Shown here piece by piece: positions 8,836 through 16,624 of a DNA stretch of 64,000 nucleotides (its first letter is position 1; each line of letters opens with the position of its first letter). Under the pieces are notes generated by a model. That model was not told the DNA's origin. It ran no database searches and was given only the letters and a program-made list of their open reading frames with translations. A program made the position numbers and the translations under genes. Origin of the DNA: Mariniblastus sp964414815 (lineage in GTDB: Bacteria > Planctomycetota > Planctomycetia > Pirellulales > Pirellulaceae); the NCBI GenBank assembly GCA_964414815.1, contig CAYPXY010000020.1, positions 1 to 64,000 on the forward strand, given 5' to 3'.

Positions 8836-9885
8836 ATGCGAATTAAGAACACATTGCTGTGGAGTTGCACCTTGTTGATTGCGGTATCGCAGTCTGCATT
8901 TGCCCAAACAGCGCCACTGGCTGAAAAGCAACGAGCCGTACTTGCATTTGAAATCGATGTGGATCGATTCCTGGCAAGTCCCTTGGCTCAACTTCCTGCA
9001 CTGAGCCAGGGAATTCAAGGATTTCAGCAAGGTGCTGGAGGGGATAATTTTGATATTAAAAACGTATCCAAAATTTCCGGCTTCGCCAGTGCTCCCGAAG
9101 GACTGGCAGCTTTTCAGCGAAGCTCCGACAGCGACACACCTGTTGAATTCTTCGTTCAAATCCACTTCAAAAGTGAATCGGCGATAAAAGAAATGTTGGC
9201 CGATCTGGCTGAAAAAAGCACCACCTATGAAGAAGGCGGCCGAACCTATTATCGACCCAATAATCCCAATGGGCCTCAAAACATCCGGGGCTTCCAGGCC
9301 GACGCATTGACACTGGTCACTGCAACGACCAACTATCTTGGTTTGTCCAGCCCGAAACAGGCATTCACTTCGAATCTCTCTTCAGCCTGGAGCCACATCG
9401 GCAGCCAGGACGACGCCGTTCGAATCGCGGTCGATTTGCATGGTGCTCGTGACTTGATCAACCAGGCCGTTGACCAAGCCAAGGGGAATGCCGATGCCAT
9501 GGGCCAGGCTTTTCTGGATTTGGTTCCTGGGATTACCGACGTTCGATTGACACTCGATTTTAGTGGCAAAAATTTGCTGACCTTCGGATCGACCTGCTCA
9601 AGCGAAGACAATGCAACACAGCTTAACGATGCATTGGATTCCATCTTGGGTATGGCCAAGATGGCAGGCGGCATGCAATTGGGTCAGTTCAAGCAACAAG
9701 CAGAGCTTGCCGGCATCGCAAAAGTTGGCGAACAGATCCTGGACGCACTGAGCCCAAAGCAGAACGGTACTCAAGTAACCGTCACCATTCCGAGGCCGGA
9801 AGGCTTTGAAGCAGCCCTGCAGCAAATCGGGGCAATGATGCCGGGTGGACCAGGCCCCGGTGGTTTCGACGATGATGATTTTTAG
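8836..9885 (+). CDS. Secreted protein of unknown function
   Basis: 349-aa protein with a Sec signal peptide (hydrophobic LLWSCTLLIAVS, cleavage after about residue 24 at AFAQ). The ATG at 8836 has a strong GGAGAAAAG Shine-Dalgarno. The mature part is alpha/beta-like, with an acidic, Gly-rich end (GGFDDDDF). No catalytic motif is recognisable. Segments about residues avoiding values near boundaries resemble secreted planctomycete proteins of unknown role. It is monocistronic, with a strong terminator directly downstream. Confidence 0.75.
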   Translation: MRIKNTLLWSCTLLIAVSQSAFAQTAPLAEKQRAVLAFEIDVDRFLASPLAQLPALSQGIQGFQQGAGGDNFDIKNVSKISGFASAPEGLAAFQRSSDSDTPVEFFVQIHFKSESAIKEMLADLAEKSTTYEEGGRTYYRPNNPNGPQNIRGFQADALTLVTATTNYLGLSSPKQAFTSNLSSAWSHIGSQDDAVRIAVDLHGARDLINQAVDQAKGNADAMGQAFLDLVPGITDVRLTLDFSGKNLLTFGSTCSSEDNATQLNDALDSILGMAKMAGGMQLGQFKQQAELAGIAKVGEQILDALSPKQNGTQVTVTIPRPEGFEAALQQIGAMMPGGPGPGGFDDDDF

Positions 9886-9920
9886 AGATTCATCGTCTGT
9901 TTTAATTAAGAATGCAACTC

Positions 9921-9950
9921 AACCGATTCACGAAAGTGAGTCGGTTTTTT
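9921..9950 (+). terminator. Rho-independent terminator
   Basis: The 11-bp stem AACCGATTCAC / GTGAGTCGGTT (one G-T pair) closes a GAAA tetraloop and is followed by a run of T. It ends the transcript of the secreted protein gene at 8836-9885. It abuts the stop codon of the convergent BON-like gene and may act in both directions. Confidence 0.85.
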
Positions 9951-10192
9951 CATGCGTCCCAGCAAACTTCCAGATCGTTCTCGATGGACGAGATTCCCGC
10001 GACGCGTTTCAGAGCCTCTTGAGCAATCTGTTTTTCGAAATACGTCTGAACCGTTCCCTCAATCGTGACTTGCTCTCCGCTCGTTTTCAAACGAACGTTC
10101 CGTTGTCTCAAATGGGGATGGTTGACAATGACGGCCACCGCCTGTTCATGCAAACCAAAGGCAGATGACGGGACAAGGAGAGGTGCTGACAT
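9950..10192 (-). CDS. Small BON-domain-like protein
   Basis: 80-aa protein whose C-terminal 45 residues fit the BON pattern: a VRLKTSGEQVTIEGTVQ strand pair with the central glycine, a helix (YFEKQIAQEALKR), then GISSIENDLEV. BON domains bind lipids or other ligands and are usually found in envelope or stress proteins. Here there is a single domain and no signal peptide. It is convergent with the upstream secreted protein gene and divergent from the DUF1592 gene. The role is inferred from the fold only. Confidence 0.65.
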   Translation of the reverse strand: MSAPLLVPSSAFGLHEQAVAVIVNHPHLRQRNVRLKTSGEQVTIEGTVQTYFEKQIAQEALKRVAGISSIENDLEVCWDA

Positions 10193-10643
10193 GATGGTAT
10201 CCGGTAGGCATCCAGGGCATCATTAGGCCGGGATCGGGAGGCTCGGCCCAATTTGATTGAAATGCTGACCCCCAATGGATCAACAAACGTTGCCGCACTT
10301 ATGAAATACCACCGCGTTAGAGAATCTCCAGAAAAATTTCTGACACGATACTCCAGTTTAGGAAAAGCAGTCCAGTTGTAGCAACTGGAAGGGCAATTCC
10401 TCAATAAGGATAGCAGTTTGGTGAATCTGGTTTGATGGAATGATGATTCAATGATGGGTAAATCAGTTCGGCGATGATTGGGGTATCCGTTCAGGCTTAA
10501 ATCTCGAAGAGGCTATGATTTTTTTGGACAGGCCGTCCTGTTAGAAACACAATGTCGGTAGTCAAATTGAACGGAATTCCGGTTATACTAGAACCGTATT
10601 TGCTTTAACGCCTCCTGCAGCGAACCGTTGTTCCCTCAATTCT
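10193..10643. other. Divergent intergenic region, no gene seen
   Basis: This 451-base stretch lies between the divergent BON-like and DUF1592 genes. It has no convincing ORF and no copy of the repeat families found elsewhere. A TATACT sequence near 10585 could be a -10 element for the plus-strand gene, but no well-spaced -35 is evident. Confidence 0.4.
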
Positions 10644-13085
10644 ATGAGCCAAATCAAATTGCCATTCTGGACTCAGTTCCACACGAGGGCCACCAGATTT
10701 CCAGATTCATGGATAATGTTCGCCAGTGTCGCGATGGTGATCGGACAAGTTCTTTTGATTTCGGCGGCTCATCACGGTTCATTCGGCTTTCGAAACGCAA
10801 GACTTTCTCAGCATCAACCTGCAGGTTCAGAACTGGCCAGCGATCAAGAACCTGTCAATAAAGAACTGGCCGAACGGCTCGACGATACCACTCGAGGCAA
10901 ACAAATCTACCTCCAACAGTGCGCTCAGTGTCATGGCGAGCGCGGTGAGGGAACGGAGCAATACTCGCTGTTGCTGACCGGTGATCTGGCCGTGGATGAA
11001 CTGGCGTCGCTGATTGATGCCACCATGCCTGAAGATGCACCGGAGCAGTGTGTCGGCAACGACGCGAAAGAAGTGGCCCGGTATATCTACGACGCTTTCT
11101 ATTCTGCCGAGGCTCAGCGGACGCACTCGAAACCCCAAGTTGATTTCTCACGATTGACCGAGCGGCAGTTCCGGGAATCGGTGACTGATTTGTTCGGTAA
11201 TTTCGATCCGCCCGTCTGGCACTCGCCGGAACGTGGATTGAAAGCCCATTATTTTGCGTCCCGCAACTGGAACGCCAAACGAAAACTTGCCGAGCAGGTC
11301 GATGCCAACATTAATTTCGGCGATGGAGTTCCCCATTTCAGTGCAACGGGCGAGTACCCCAACGTCGAACCCAAAAAAGAAGATGAAAACCAGATGGGGG
11401 ACGGATTTTCGGTCTACTGGAGCGGATCGGTTTTGGCGCCGCAAACCGGTGTTTATTCATTTCGAGTGGAATCCAAAAACGGTTTCCAGTTGCGAGTCAA
11501 TCAACAAGAGCCGCCACTGATCGACCGCAAAGTCCGCTCGGATGATGTTGAGAACCATGAAGCCACTATTTTTCTGCAAGCCGGAAGAGCCTATCGTTTG
11601 AAGATCGAGTTTTTCTCGTATCCCGATCCGCCCGCGCGGATCCGCTTGTTATGGAAGCCGCCCCACGGTGTCGAGGAAGTGATTCCGCAAGACTACTTGA
11701 TGCCGCACGAGCTTCCGGTGGCGATGGTGGTTGCCAGCCCCTTTCCACCTGACGATTCCTCTCACGGCTATGCGCGTGGAATCTCGGTTTCCCAGGAATG
11801 GGATGAAGCAGTCACGGCGGCCGCCATGGAAGCGGCCGAATGGGCGGCAGAGCGGATGTGGCATCTGGCTCAGGCAAAGGATTCGGATGAAGATCGGCTG
11901 GAGAAAATTAAATCCTTTTGCGTCCAATGGGTTGAGTTTTCTTTTGTGAAAAATTTAACAAATGAAGAACAGGCGTTTTTTGTTGATCAGCATTTCGACA
12001 ATGAGCTTTTGTTGAAAGATCAGGTCAAACGGGTAGTGATGCTGGCGATCAAGTCGCCACGATTTCTTTTTCCGGAGCTGGAGCAGCGCGATCCCCATTT
12101 CACAGTCGCGCGGCGATTGGCACTCGGGATATGGGACTCGATTCCGGATCGTGAGTTGTTTGAACTTGCCGAACAGGGAAAGCTGACTGACCCGCAGGTG
12201 ATCGAAGGTCAGCTCTGGCGGATGATGAGTCATCCGAAAGCCGCCGCAAAGCTGTCATCATTTTTTGCGGACTGGCTTCAAATGGATCGCGCCCATCATG
12301 CCGCCAGAGATCCAGAACGCTTTCCCGGTTTCGATGCGGAACTGCTGGTCGAGAGTCGCCGAAGTCTTGAAAATTTTGTCCACCAGATCGCGTGGAGTGA
12401 CTCGTCCGACTACCGTCAGTTGTTTCTTGCTCCGCATATTTTTGAGAATCCCCGATTGGCTCAATACTATGGGCCAGAGACGGAGACGGGGACATCGCGC
12501 TATGTGGGCGTGTTGTCGCATCCGTATTTGATGACCGGGTTTGCCCATTATCGCGACAGTTCACCGATCCATCGAGGTGTTTTTGTCGCCAGAAATTTGT
12601 TGGGGCGAAGCATGAAGCAGCCCAATGAGAATTTTGAGCCGTTGACGGAAGATTTTGATCCGTCGATGACCAATCGTCAGCGTGTCGAATACCAGACCAA
12701 GGAAACAAGTTGCATGAGTTGCCATGCGATGATCAACCCGCTGGGATTCAGTCTTGAGAATTACGATGCCGTGGGAAGATTCCGCGAGACCGAGAAAGAA
12801 AAGCCGATCGATGCGTCGGCGGTCTACCGAACGGCGGCCGGCGAAAACATCCCCCTCAACAGCTCAATAGATCTAGCCCATTTTCTGGTGGGGGATGAAA
12901 CCGCACAAAAACACTTCATTCGCCGGCTGTTTCAGCACTACATTCGCCAGCCGATTGATGCCTATGGCGAGTCGACTCTCGACGATATTCATCAAGGTTT
13001 TGTTGACAGCGACTTCCATATCAGGCAAACTGTGATGTTGGTCGTCAAGGCGACGGTTTCAGAGTATGTAAGCGAGTTGCCGTAG
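10644..13085 (+). CDS. DUF1592/DUF1588/DUF1585 cytochrome c-like protein with a PA14-like domain
   Basis: 813-aa planctomycete-type protein. A membrane anchor or signal (residues about 24-43) is followed by a haem-binding CAQCH at 93-97. A PA14-like beta domain lies at about 250-355 (FSVYWSGSVLAPQTGVYSFR). The DUF1592 region is at about 480-610. DUF1588, at about 625-735, carries a second haem motif (CMSCHAMINP) and the HYRDSSPIHRGVF signature. A DUF1585 tail completes it. The family is extracytoplasmic, and its biochemical role is unproven. It is followed after 132 bp by a DUF1552 gene, its usual partner, so the two probably act as one secreted redox or hydrolytic unit. Confidence 0.85.
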   Translation: MSQIKLPFWTQFHTRATRFPDSWIMFASVAMVIGQVLLISAAHHGSFGFRNARLSQHQPAGSELASDQEPVNKELAERLDDTTRGKQIYLQQCAQCHGERGEGTEQYSLLLTGDLAVDELASLIDATMPEDAPEQCVGNDAKEVARYIYDAFYSAEAQRTHSKPQVDFSRLTERQFRESVTDLFGNFDPPVWHSPERGLKAHYFASRNWNAKRKLAEQVDANINFGDGVPHFSATGEYPNVEPKKEDENQMGDGFSVYWSGSVLAPQTGVYSFRVESKNGFQLRVNQQEPPLIDRKVRSDDVENHEATIFLQAGRAYRLKIEFFSYPDPPARIRLLWKPPHGVEEVIPQDYLMPHELPVAMVVASPFPPDDSSHGYARGISVSQEWDEAVTAAAMEAAEWAAERMWHLAQAKDSDEDRLEKIKSFCVQWVEFSFVKNLTNEEQAFFVDQHFDNELLLKDQVKRVVMLAIKSPRFLFPELEQRDPHFTVARRLALGIWDSIPDRELFELAEQGKLTDPQVIEGQLWRMMSHPKAAAKLSSFFADWLQMDRAHHAARDPERFPGFDAELLVESRRSLENFVHQIAWSDSSDYRQLFLAPHIFENPRLAQYYGPETETGTSRYVGVLSHPYLMTGFAHYRDSSPIHRGVFVARNLLGRSMKQPNENFEPLTEDFDPSMTNRQRVEYQTKETSCMSCHAMINPLGFSLENYDAVGRFRETEKEKPIDASAVYRTAAGENIPLNSSIDLAHFLVGDETAQKHFIRRLFQHYIRQPIDAYGESTLDDIHQGFVDSDFHIRQTVMLVVKATVSEYVSELP

Positions 13086-13095
13086 GCGAGCTACT

Positions 13096-13180
13096 GTAGG
13101 CGAGTCTCTCCGAGACTCGCGCATTTTTAAGCGAGTGTATCCAAGGATCGTGATTCAGCGTCTCGGAGAGACGCTGCTAC
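13096..13180. repeat. Degenerate family D repeat
   Basis: Two palindromes, TAGGCGAGTCTCTCCGAGAC near 13097 and GCGTCTCGGAGAGACGC near 13158, resemble the inner hairpin of the elements at 30890-31043 and 55919-56032. The AGGCGACC outer ends are missing. It fills the gap between the DUF1592 and DUF1552 genes. Confidence 0.55.
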
Positions 13181-13217
13181 ATTAGACACTGCTGCACTCC
13201 ACCAGCGAGACATTAAC

Positions 13218-14540
13218 ATGCCAACATCCTCTATCTTGCGACGTGAATTTTTGATTTCTTCTGCGGGGACGTTTGCTTCGCTCTATGGGCTGGGGCGATT
13301 GCCGTGGATGATGCCGGGCGACACGGGGGCTGGCCAAACCAAAAAGCGACTGATCATTTTGTTTACCCCCAACGGGATGGTCAGCGACGGTTTCTGGCCG
13401 CAGACCGAAGGCCCCGATTTTGAATTGACGCATGTGCTCAAACCGCTTGAACCATTTCGCGAGAAATTGTTGATTGTCAAAGGGATTTGCAATCTGATAC
13501 AAGGTGATGGCGACAACCACATGCGCGGCATGAGTTGTCTACTGACGGGCAACGAGCTATTTCCCGGCAACATTCAGGGCGGAAGCCACACGCCAGCAGG
13601 CTGGGCCAAGGGCATTTCGATCGATCAGGAGATCAAGAACTATCTGCAGTCGCAAGAGAAAACTCGCACCCGTTTCGGCTCGCTGGAGTTCGGCGTGTTG
13701 GTCAACAACGAAGCCAATCCGTGGACCCGGATGGTGTATGCTGGCCCGAATCAGCCGGTGGCTCCTGTTTCCGATCCGTACCGGATGTTTGCGAAACTCC
13801 ATGGTTCGGTCAAGGATCGTGAAAATCTGAATTCGGTGCTGGATCTGGTACAACTGGATCTGCAGCGATTCGCCCAACAGCCCGACCATCCGCAAGCTCG
13901 ATTACTCGACTCGAATCGCGACTATGTCAGTCGCATGCAATCCGACCTGGCACAGTCGCTCAGCGCCAACCAGACGCTGGTGCCCGTCGAGTTGCCGCGT
14001 GACATTCCGCTGCGCAACGAACGAATGCCAGAGATTTCAAAAATGCAAATCGACTTGCTGGTCAATAGTTTCGTGAACGATTTGACCCGTGTCGCGACGT
14101 TCCAGTTTTCCCAGTCTGTCGGTGATTTGCGGGCGCCGTGGCTCGATGTCAACGAAGGGCATCATCATCTTTCGCATGAGCCGGACAACAACGGGGATGC
14201 ACAGGACAAGCTCCGCCGAATCAATCATTGGTACAGTGAACAGTTGGCCTATCTGGCCGGTCAGCTTGACGCAATCAAGGAGCCCGGTTCGAACCAATCG
14301 ATGCTGGACAACACGCTGATCGTCTGGACGAACGAGTTGGGGCACGGCAGTTCACATACGCTCAACAATTTGCCGATGGTATTGTTGGGCGGTGGTTTCG
14401 GTTTTGACATGGGGCGGTATGCCAAGGTAAAACGTGTTTCGACAACGAGACTCTGGCTCGCGATTGCCAACGCGATGGGACATCCAATCGATGCTTTTGG
14501 TCTTGCGGATCTGTGCAAGGACGGCCCGGTGGCGTTGTAA
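13218..14540 (+). CDS. DUF1552 domain protein
   Basis: 440-aa protein that begins with a twin-arginine-like leader (RREFLISSAGTFASLYGLG) and continues with the DUF1552 hallmark KKRLIILFTPNGMVSDGFWP. Later segments such as NEGHHHLSHEPDN and IVWTNELGHGSSHT give conserved His/Asp clusters like those of sulfatase/alkaline-phosphatase-fold proteins such as DUF1501. The family is secreted, probably by Tat, and its activity is unknown. It almost always follows a DUF1592/1588/1585 gene, as here. Confidence 0.88.
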   Translation: MPTSSILRREFLISSAGTFASLYGLGRLPWMMPGDTGAGQTKKRLIILFTPNGMVSDGFWPQTEGPDFELTHVLKPLEPFREKLLIVKGICNLIQGDGDNHMRGMSCLLTGNELFPGNIQGGSHTPAGWAKGISIDQEIKNYLQSQEKTRTRFGSLEFGVLVNNEANPWTRMVYAGPNQPVAPVSDPYRMFAKLHGSVKDRENLNSVLDLVQLDLQRFAQQPDHPQARLLDSNRDYVSRMQSDLAQSLSANQTLVPVELPRDIPLRNERMPEISKMQIDLLVNSFVNDLTRVATFQFSQSVGDLRAPWLDVNEGHHHLSHEPDNNGDAQDKLRRINHWYSEQLAYLAGQLDAIKEPGSNQSMLDNTLIVWTNELGHGSSHTLNNLPMVLLGGGFGFDMGRYAKVKRVSTTRLWLAIANAMGHPIDAFGLADLCKDGPVAL

Positions 14541-14713
14541 TGTGGGGCAAGTTCCAGATTGACTTTTGTTCATTAGACGAGGATAATTGGGACGCGAATT
14601 TACAAACCAACGAAATGACCGGATGAATCTATCGTTCCTGTCTTTGGCTTCCGATTCCCAACTTATGCAATGCAGTTCTTGTTGCTGCTGAATTTCAGTT
14701 TTCAAATAATGCT

Positions 14714-14962
14714 ATGAACGAATACGAAATATTCCAAGGCATCATCCGGGGGGCGACGATTGAACTCACAACAATACTACCCATGCCTGATGGTGCAAAG
14801 GTCGACGTGACAGTCAAACCGGCAAAAATGAGTGCCGAGCAACGTCGAGAAAAACTGAAAAGTCTATTCGGAAGTTGCGAAGCAGACAGCGATGATCTGG
14901 ATCAGTTTCTGGTGTGGAATGATCAACAGCGGAAGCGATGTCGAGCTGCCCCGTCGCCATGA
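14714..14962 (+). CDS. Antitoxin-like protein paired with a PIN toxin
   Basis: 82-aa protein. Its N-terminal half (GIIRGATIELTTILPMPDGA, then KVDVTVKP) has the beta-strand pattern of the AF2212/DUF104-like antitoxin family. The C-terminal half is charged and helical, as expected for a toxin-binding tail. Its stop codon overlaps the ATG of the PIN-domain gene in an ATGA arrangement at 14959-14962, indicating translational coupling. Antitoxin function is inferred from this pairing. Confidence 0.7.
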   Translation: MNEYEIFQGIIRGATIELTTILPMPDGAKVDVTVKPAKMSAEQRREKLKSLFGSCEADSDDLDQFLVWNDQQRKRCRAAPSP

Positions 14963-15363
14963 ATTTTCTGATTGATACGAACATCTGTTCGGCGTACCTC
15001 AAAGGCGATCAGTATGTCTGGAACAAGTTTCTCCAGCATTCAGGCGGCTTGGCAATTTCAGTAGTCACGGTCGGCGAACTTTGGACGTGGGTATCACGAG
15101 GTCAGGCTTCTTTGCGGTCGCGTCAGTCTGTTCTGGAGTTTTTTGACACTATCGATGTCGTTGAGGTTAATTTGGCGGTGGCAATGAAGTTCGGCGAGTT
15201 GAGAGGCGTACTTCTGGATCAGGGAACGCCGATGCCCGACATGGACGGATTGATCGCAGCGTCAGCCTTGGTTGGTAACATGACCCTTGTGACTCACAAT
15301 GTTGCCGATTTTGCGAATGTACCGAATTTGCAAGTACATGACTGGCTGAACCCCGGTTCGTAG
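14959..15363 (+). CDS. vapC: PIN-domain toxin, VapC-like
   Basis: 134-aa PIN-domain ribonuclease. The acidic metal-binding residues are visible: Asp in FLIDTNICSAYL, Glu in VGELWTW, Asp in PMPDMDGLIAASA and Asp in HNVADFANV. VapC-type toxins cleave RNA and are neutralised by the co-expressed antitoxin. I chose the ATG at 14959 over the in-frame ATG at 14938 because it gives the family-typical MNFLIDTN start and a 4-bp overlap with the antitoxin gene. Confidence 0.85.
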   Translation: MNFLIDTNICSAYLKGDQYVWNKFLQHSGGLAISVVTVGELWTWVSRGQASLRSRQSVLEFFDTIDVVEVNLAVAMKFGELRGVLLDQGTPMPDMDGLIAASALVGNMTLVTHNVADFANVPNLQVHDWLNPGS

Positions 15364-15382
15364 TCTCAGTTCACACAACTTC

Positions 15383-16480
15383 CTATATGACAGGAAGCTC
15401 CACAACTCGCCCCTCTTTCGCCGACTTCAGCAACGCATCCATCACCGTTTGAGTCTGTTGCGAAATCGTTGGCCAGTACGAATCGCGCTGGCCTTGGATG
15501 ACGAGATCTGAAAAGGTTCGGACGAGCGAGACTTCCTGAGCTGCAGGATGAGCGTTACTGTATTCGTCGGTGATGATCTGGCTGCTTCGCTTCTCGAAAT
15601 TGAAATCAAAACCCGATTCGTTGAATGTCGGATGGGTGCAATGAATGAGATTGCGGCTGCCGAACCACGGAAGTGTGAAATCGTCGATCATCGCCGTTCC
15701 ACGGGTTCCCGAAAAGTGAACCCATTGCTGATTGATGGTTACGAAACTGCAATACAGCGAAGCCGTCACTCCGTTTGCAAACGTCAACTCACCCGCAAAT
15801 TCGGTCGTCGGGCGATCCCAGTTCCCATCGAGATTACGACCAATCACTCGAACGGGCATCTCTCCGTTCATTGCAGCCAGAATGATGCGAATGTTGTACC
15901 ACCCCAAATCCCCCAGACATCCCCACGGCTCCATCGCCATATCAAGCCGAATATTCTCGCCAAAAAAACTCTCGTCGGCACAAAAAGAGAATTGCGAGTT
16001 GATTCGTTTCAGGTCGCCGATCCGTTCGCGGTCGCTCAAGACGGCTTTGAGTTTGGAAAGACGCTGAGAGTGCATGAACATGACGTTGTCCATAAACTGA
16101 ACGCCGGCGCGATCGCAGGCATCGATCATTTTTTGCATCGAAGCTTCCGACACCGCACAAGGCTTCTCGCACAAAACATGTTTGCCGTTTTCCGCGGCGG
16201 CCACGACCCAACGTTCGCGAACGCCAGTCGGCAGCGGGATATAAACCGCATCGACTTCCGGGCTTTGTAATAACGCTTCGTAACTTTCAAAAATAGATGG
16301 CGGATTTTTCATCGTAAACCGCTCGTTGCATTCGTCACGAAACTGACCACAACGCGACTTATCACGACTGGCCAGCCCGGTTAGTGTCGCGTTTTCTGCC
16401 CATCGCACAGATTGCCAGAACTTTCTCGCGATGGTGGCGGCTCCAAGAATTCCCCAGCGACAGGTTGGGTTGTTTGGCAT
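15383..16480 (-). CDS. Gfo/Idh/MocA family oxidoreductase
   Basis: 365-aa NAD(P)-dependent oxidoreductase. The N-terminal Rossmann fold begins CRWGILGAATIARKF, and the conserved EKPCAVSEASMQKM motif supplies the EKP lysine. The C-terminal domain fits the substrate-binding half. Members oxidise sugars, inositol or related compounds, and the substrate cannot be read from sequence. The frame extends upstream to 16543, but the ATG at 16480 starts right before the Rossmann strand and has a GGAAA sequence upstream, so it is preferred. It is cytoplasmic and convergent with the PIN toxin gene. Confidence 0.85.
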   Translation of the reverse strand: MPNNPTCRWGILGAATIARKFWQSVRWAENATLTGLASRDKSRCGQFRDECNERFTMKNPPSIFESYEALLQSPEVDAVYIPLPTGVRERWVVAAAENGKHVLCEKPCAVSEASMQKMIDACDRAGVQFMDNVMFMHSQRLSKLKAVLSDRERIGDLKRINSQFSFCADESFFGENIRLDMAMEPWGCLGDLGWYNIRIILAAMNGEMPVRVIGRNLDGNWDRPTTEFAGELTFANGVTASLYCSFVTINQQWVHFSGTRGTAMIDDFTLPWFGSRNLIHCTHPTFNESGFDFNFEKRSSQIITDEYSNAHPAAQEVSLVRTFSDLVIQGQRDSYWPTISQQTQTVMDALLKSAKEGRVVELPVI

Positions 16481-16624
16481 TGTACGTTTCCAGAAATGAA
16501 GTTTGGTCGGGTTGCTAGGTTGCCATTGGAGAATGAACAACATGTAGACAGCAAAAGGATTTGCACGATAATAGTATGAAGTTCAGCCCTGTGAAGTGGG
16601 TGGCTCAAATCTGCAAGCCAAAGA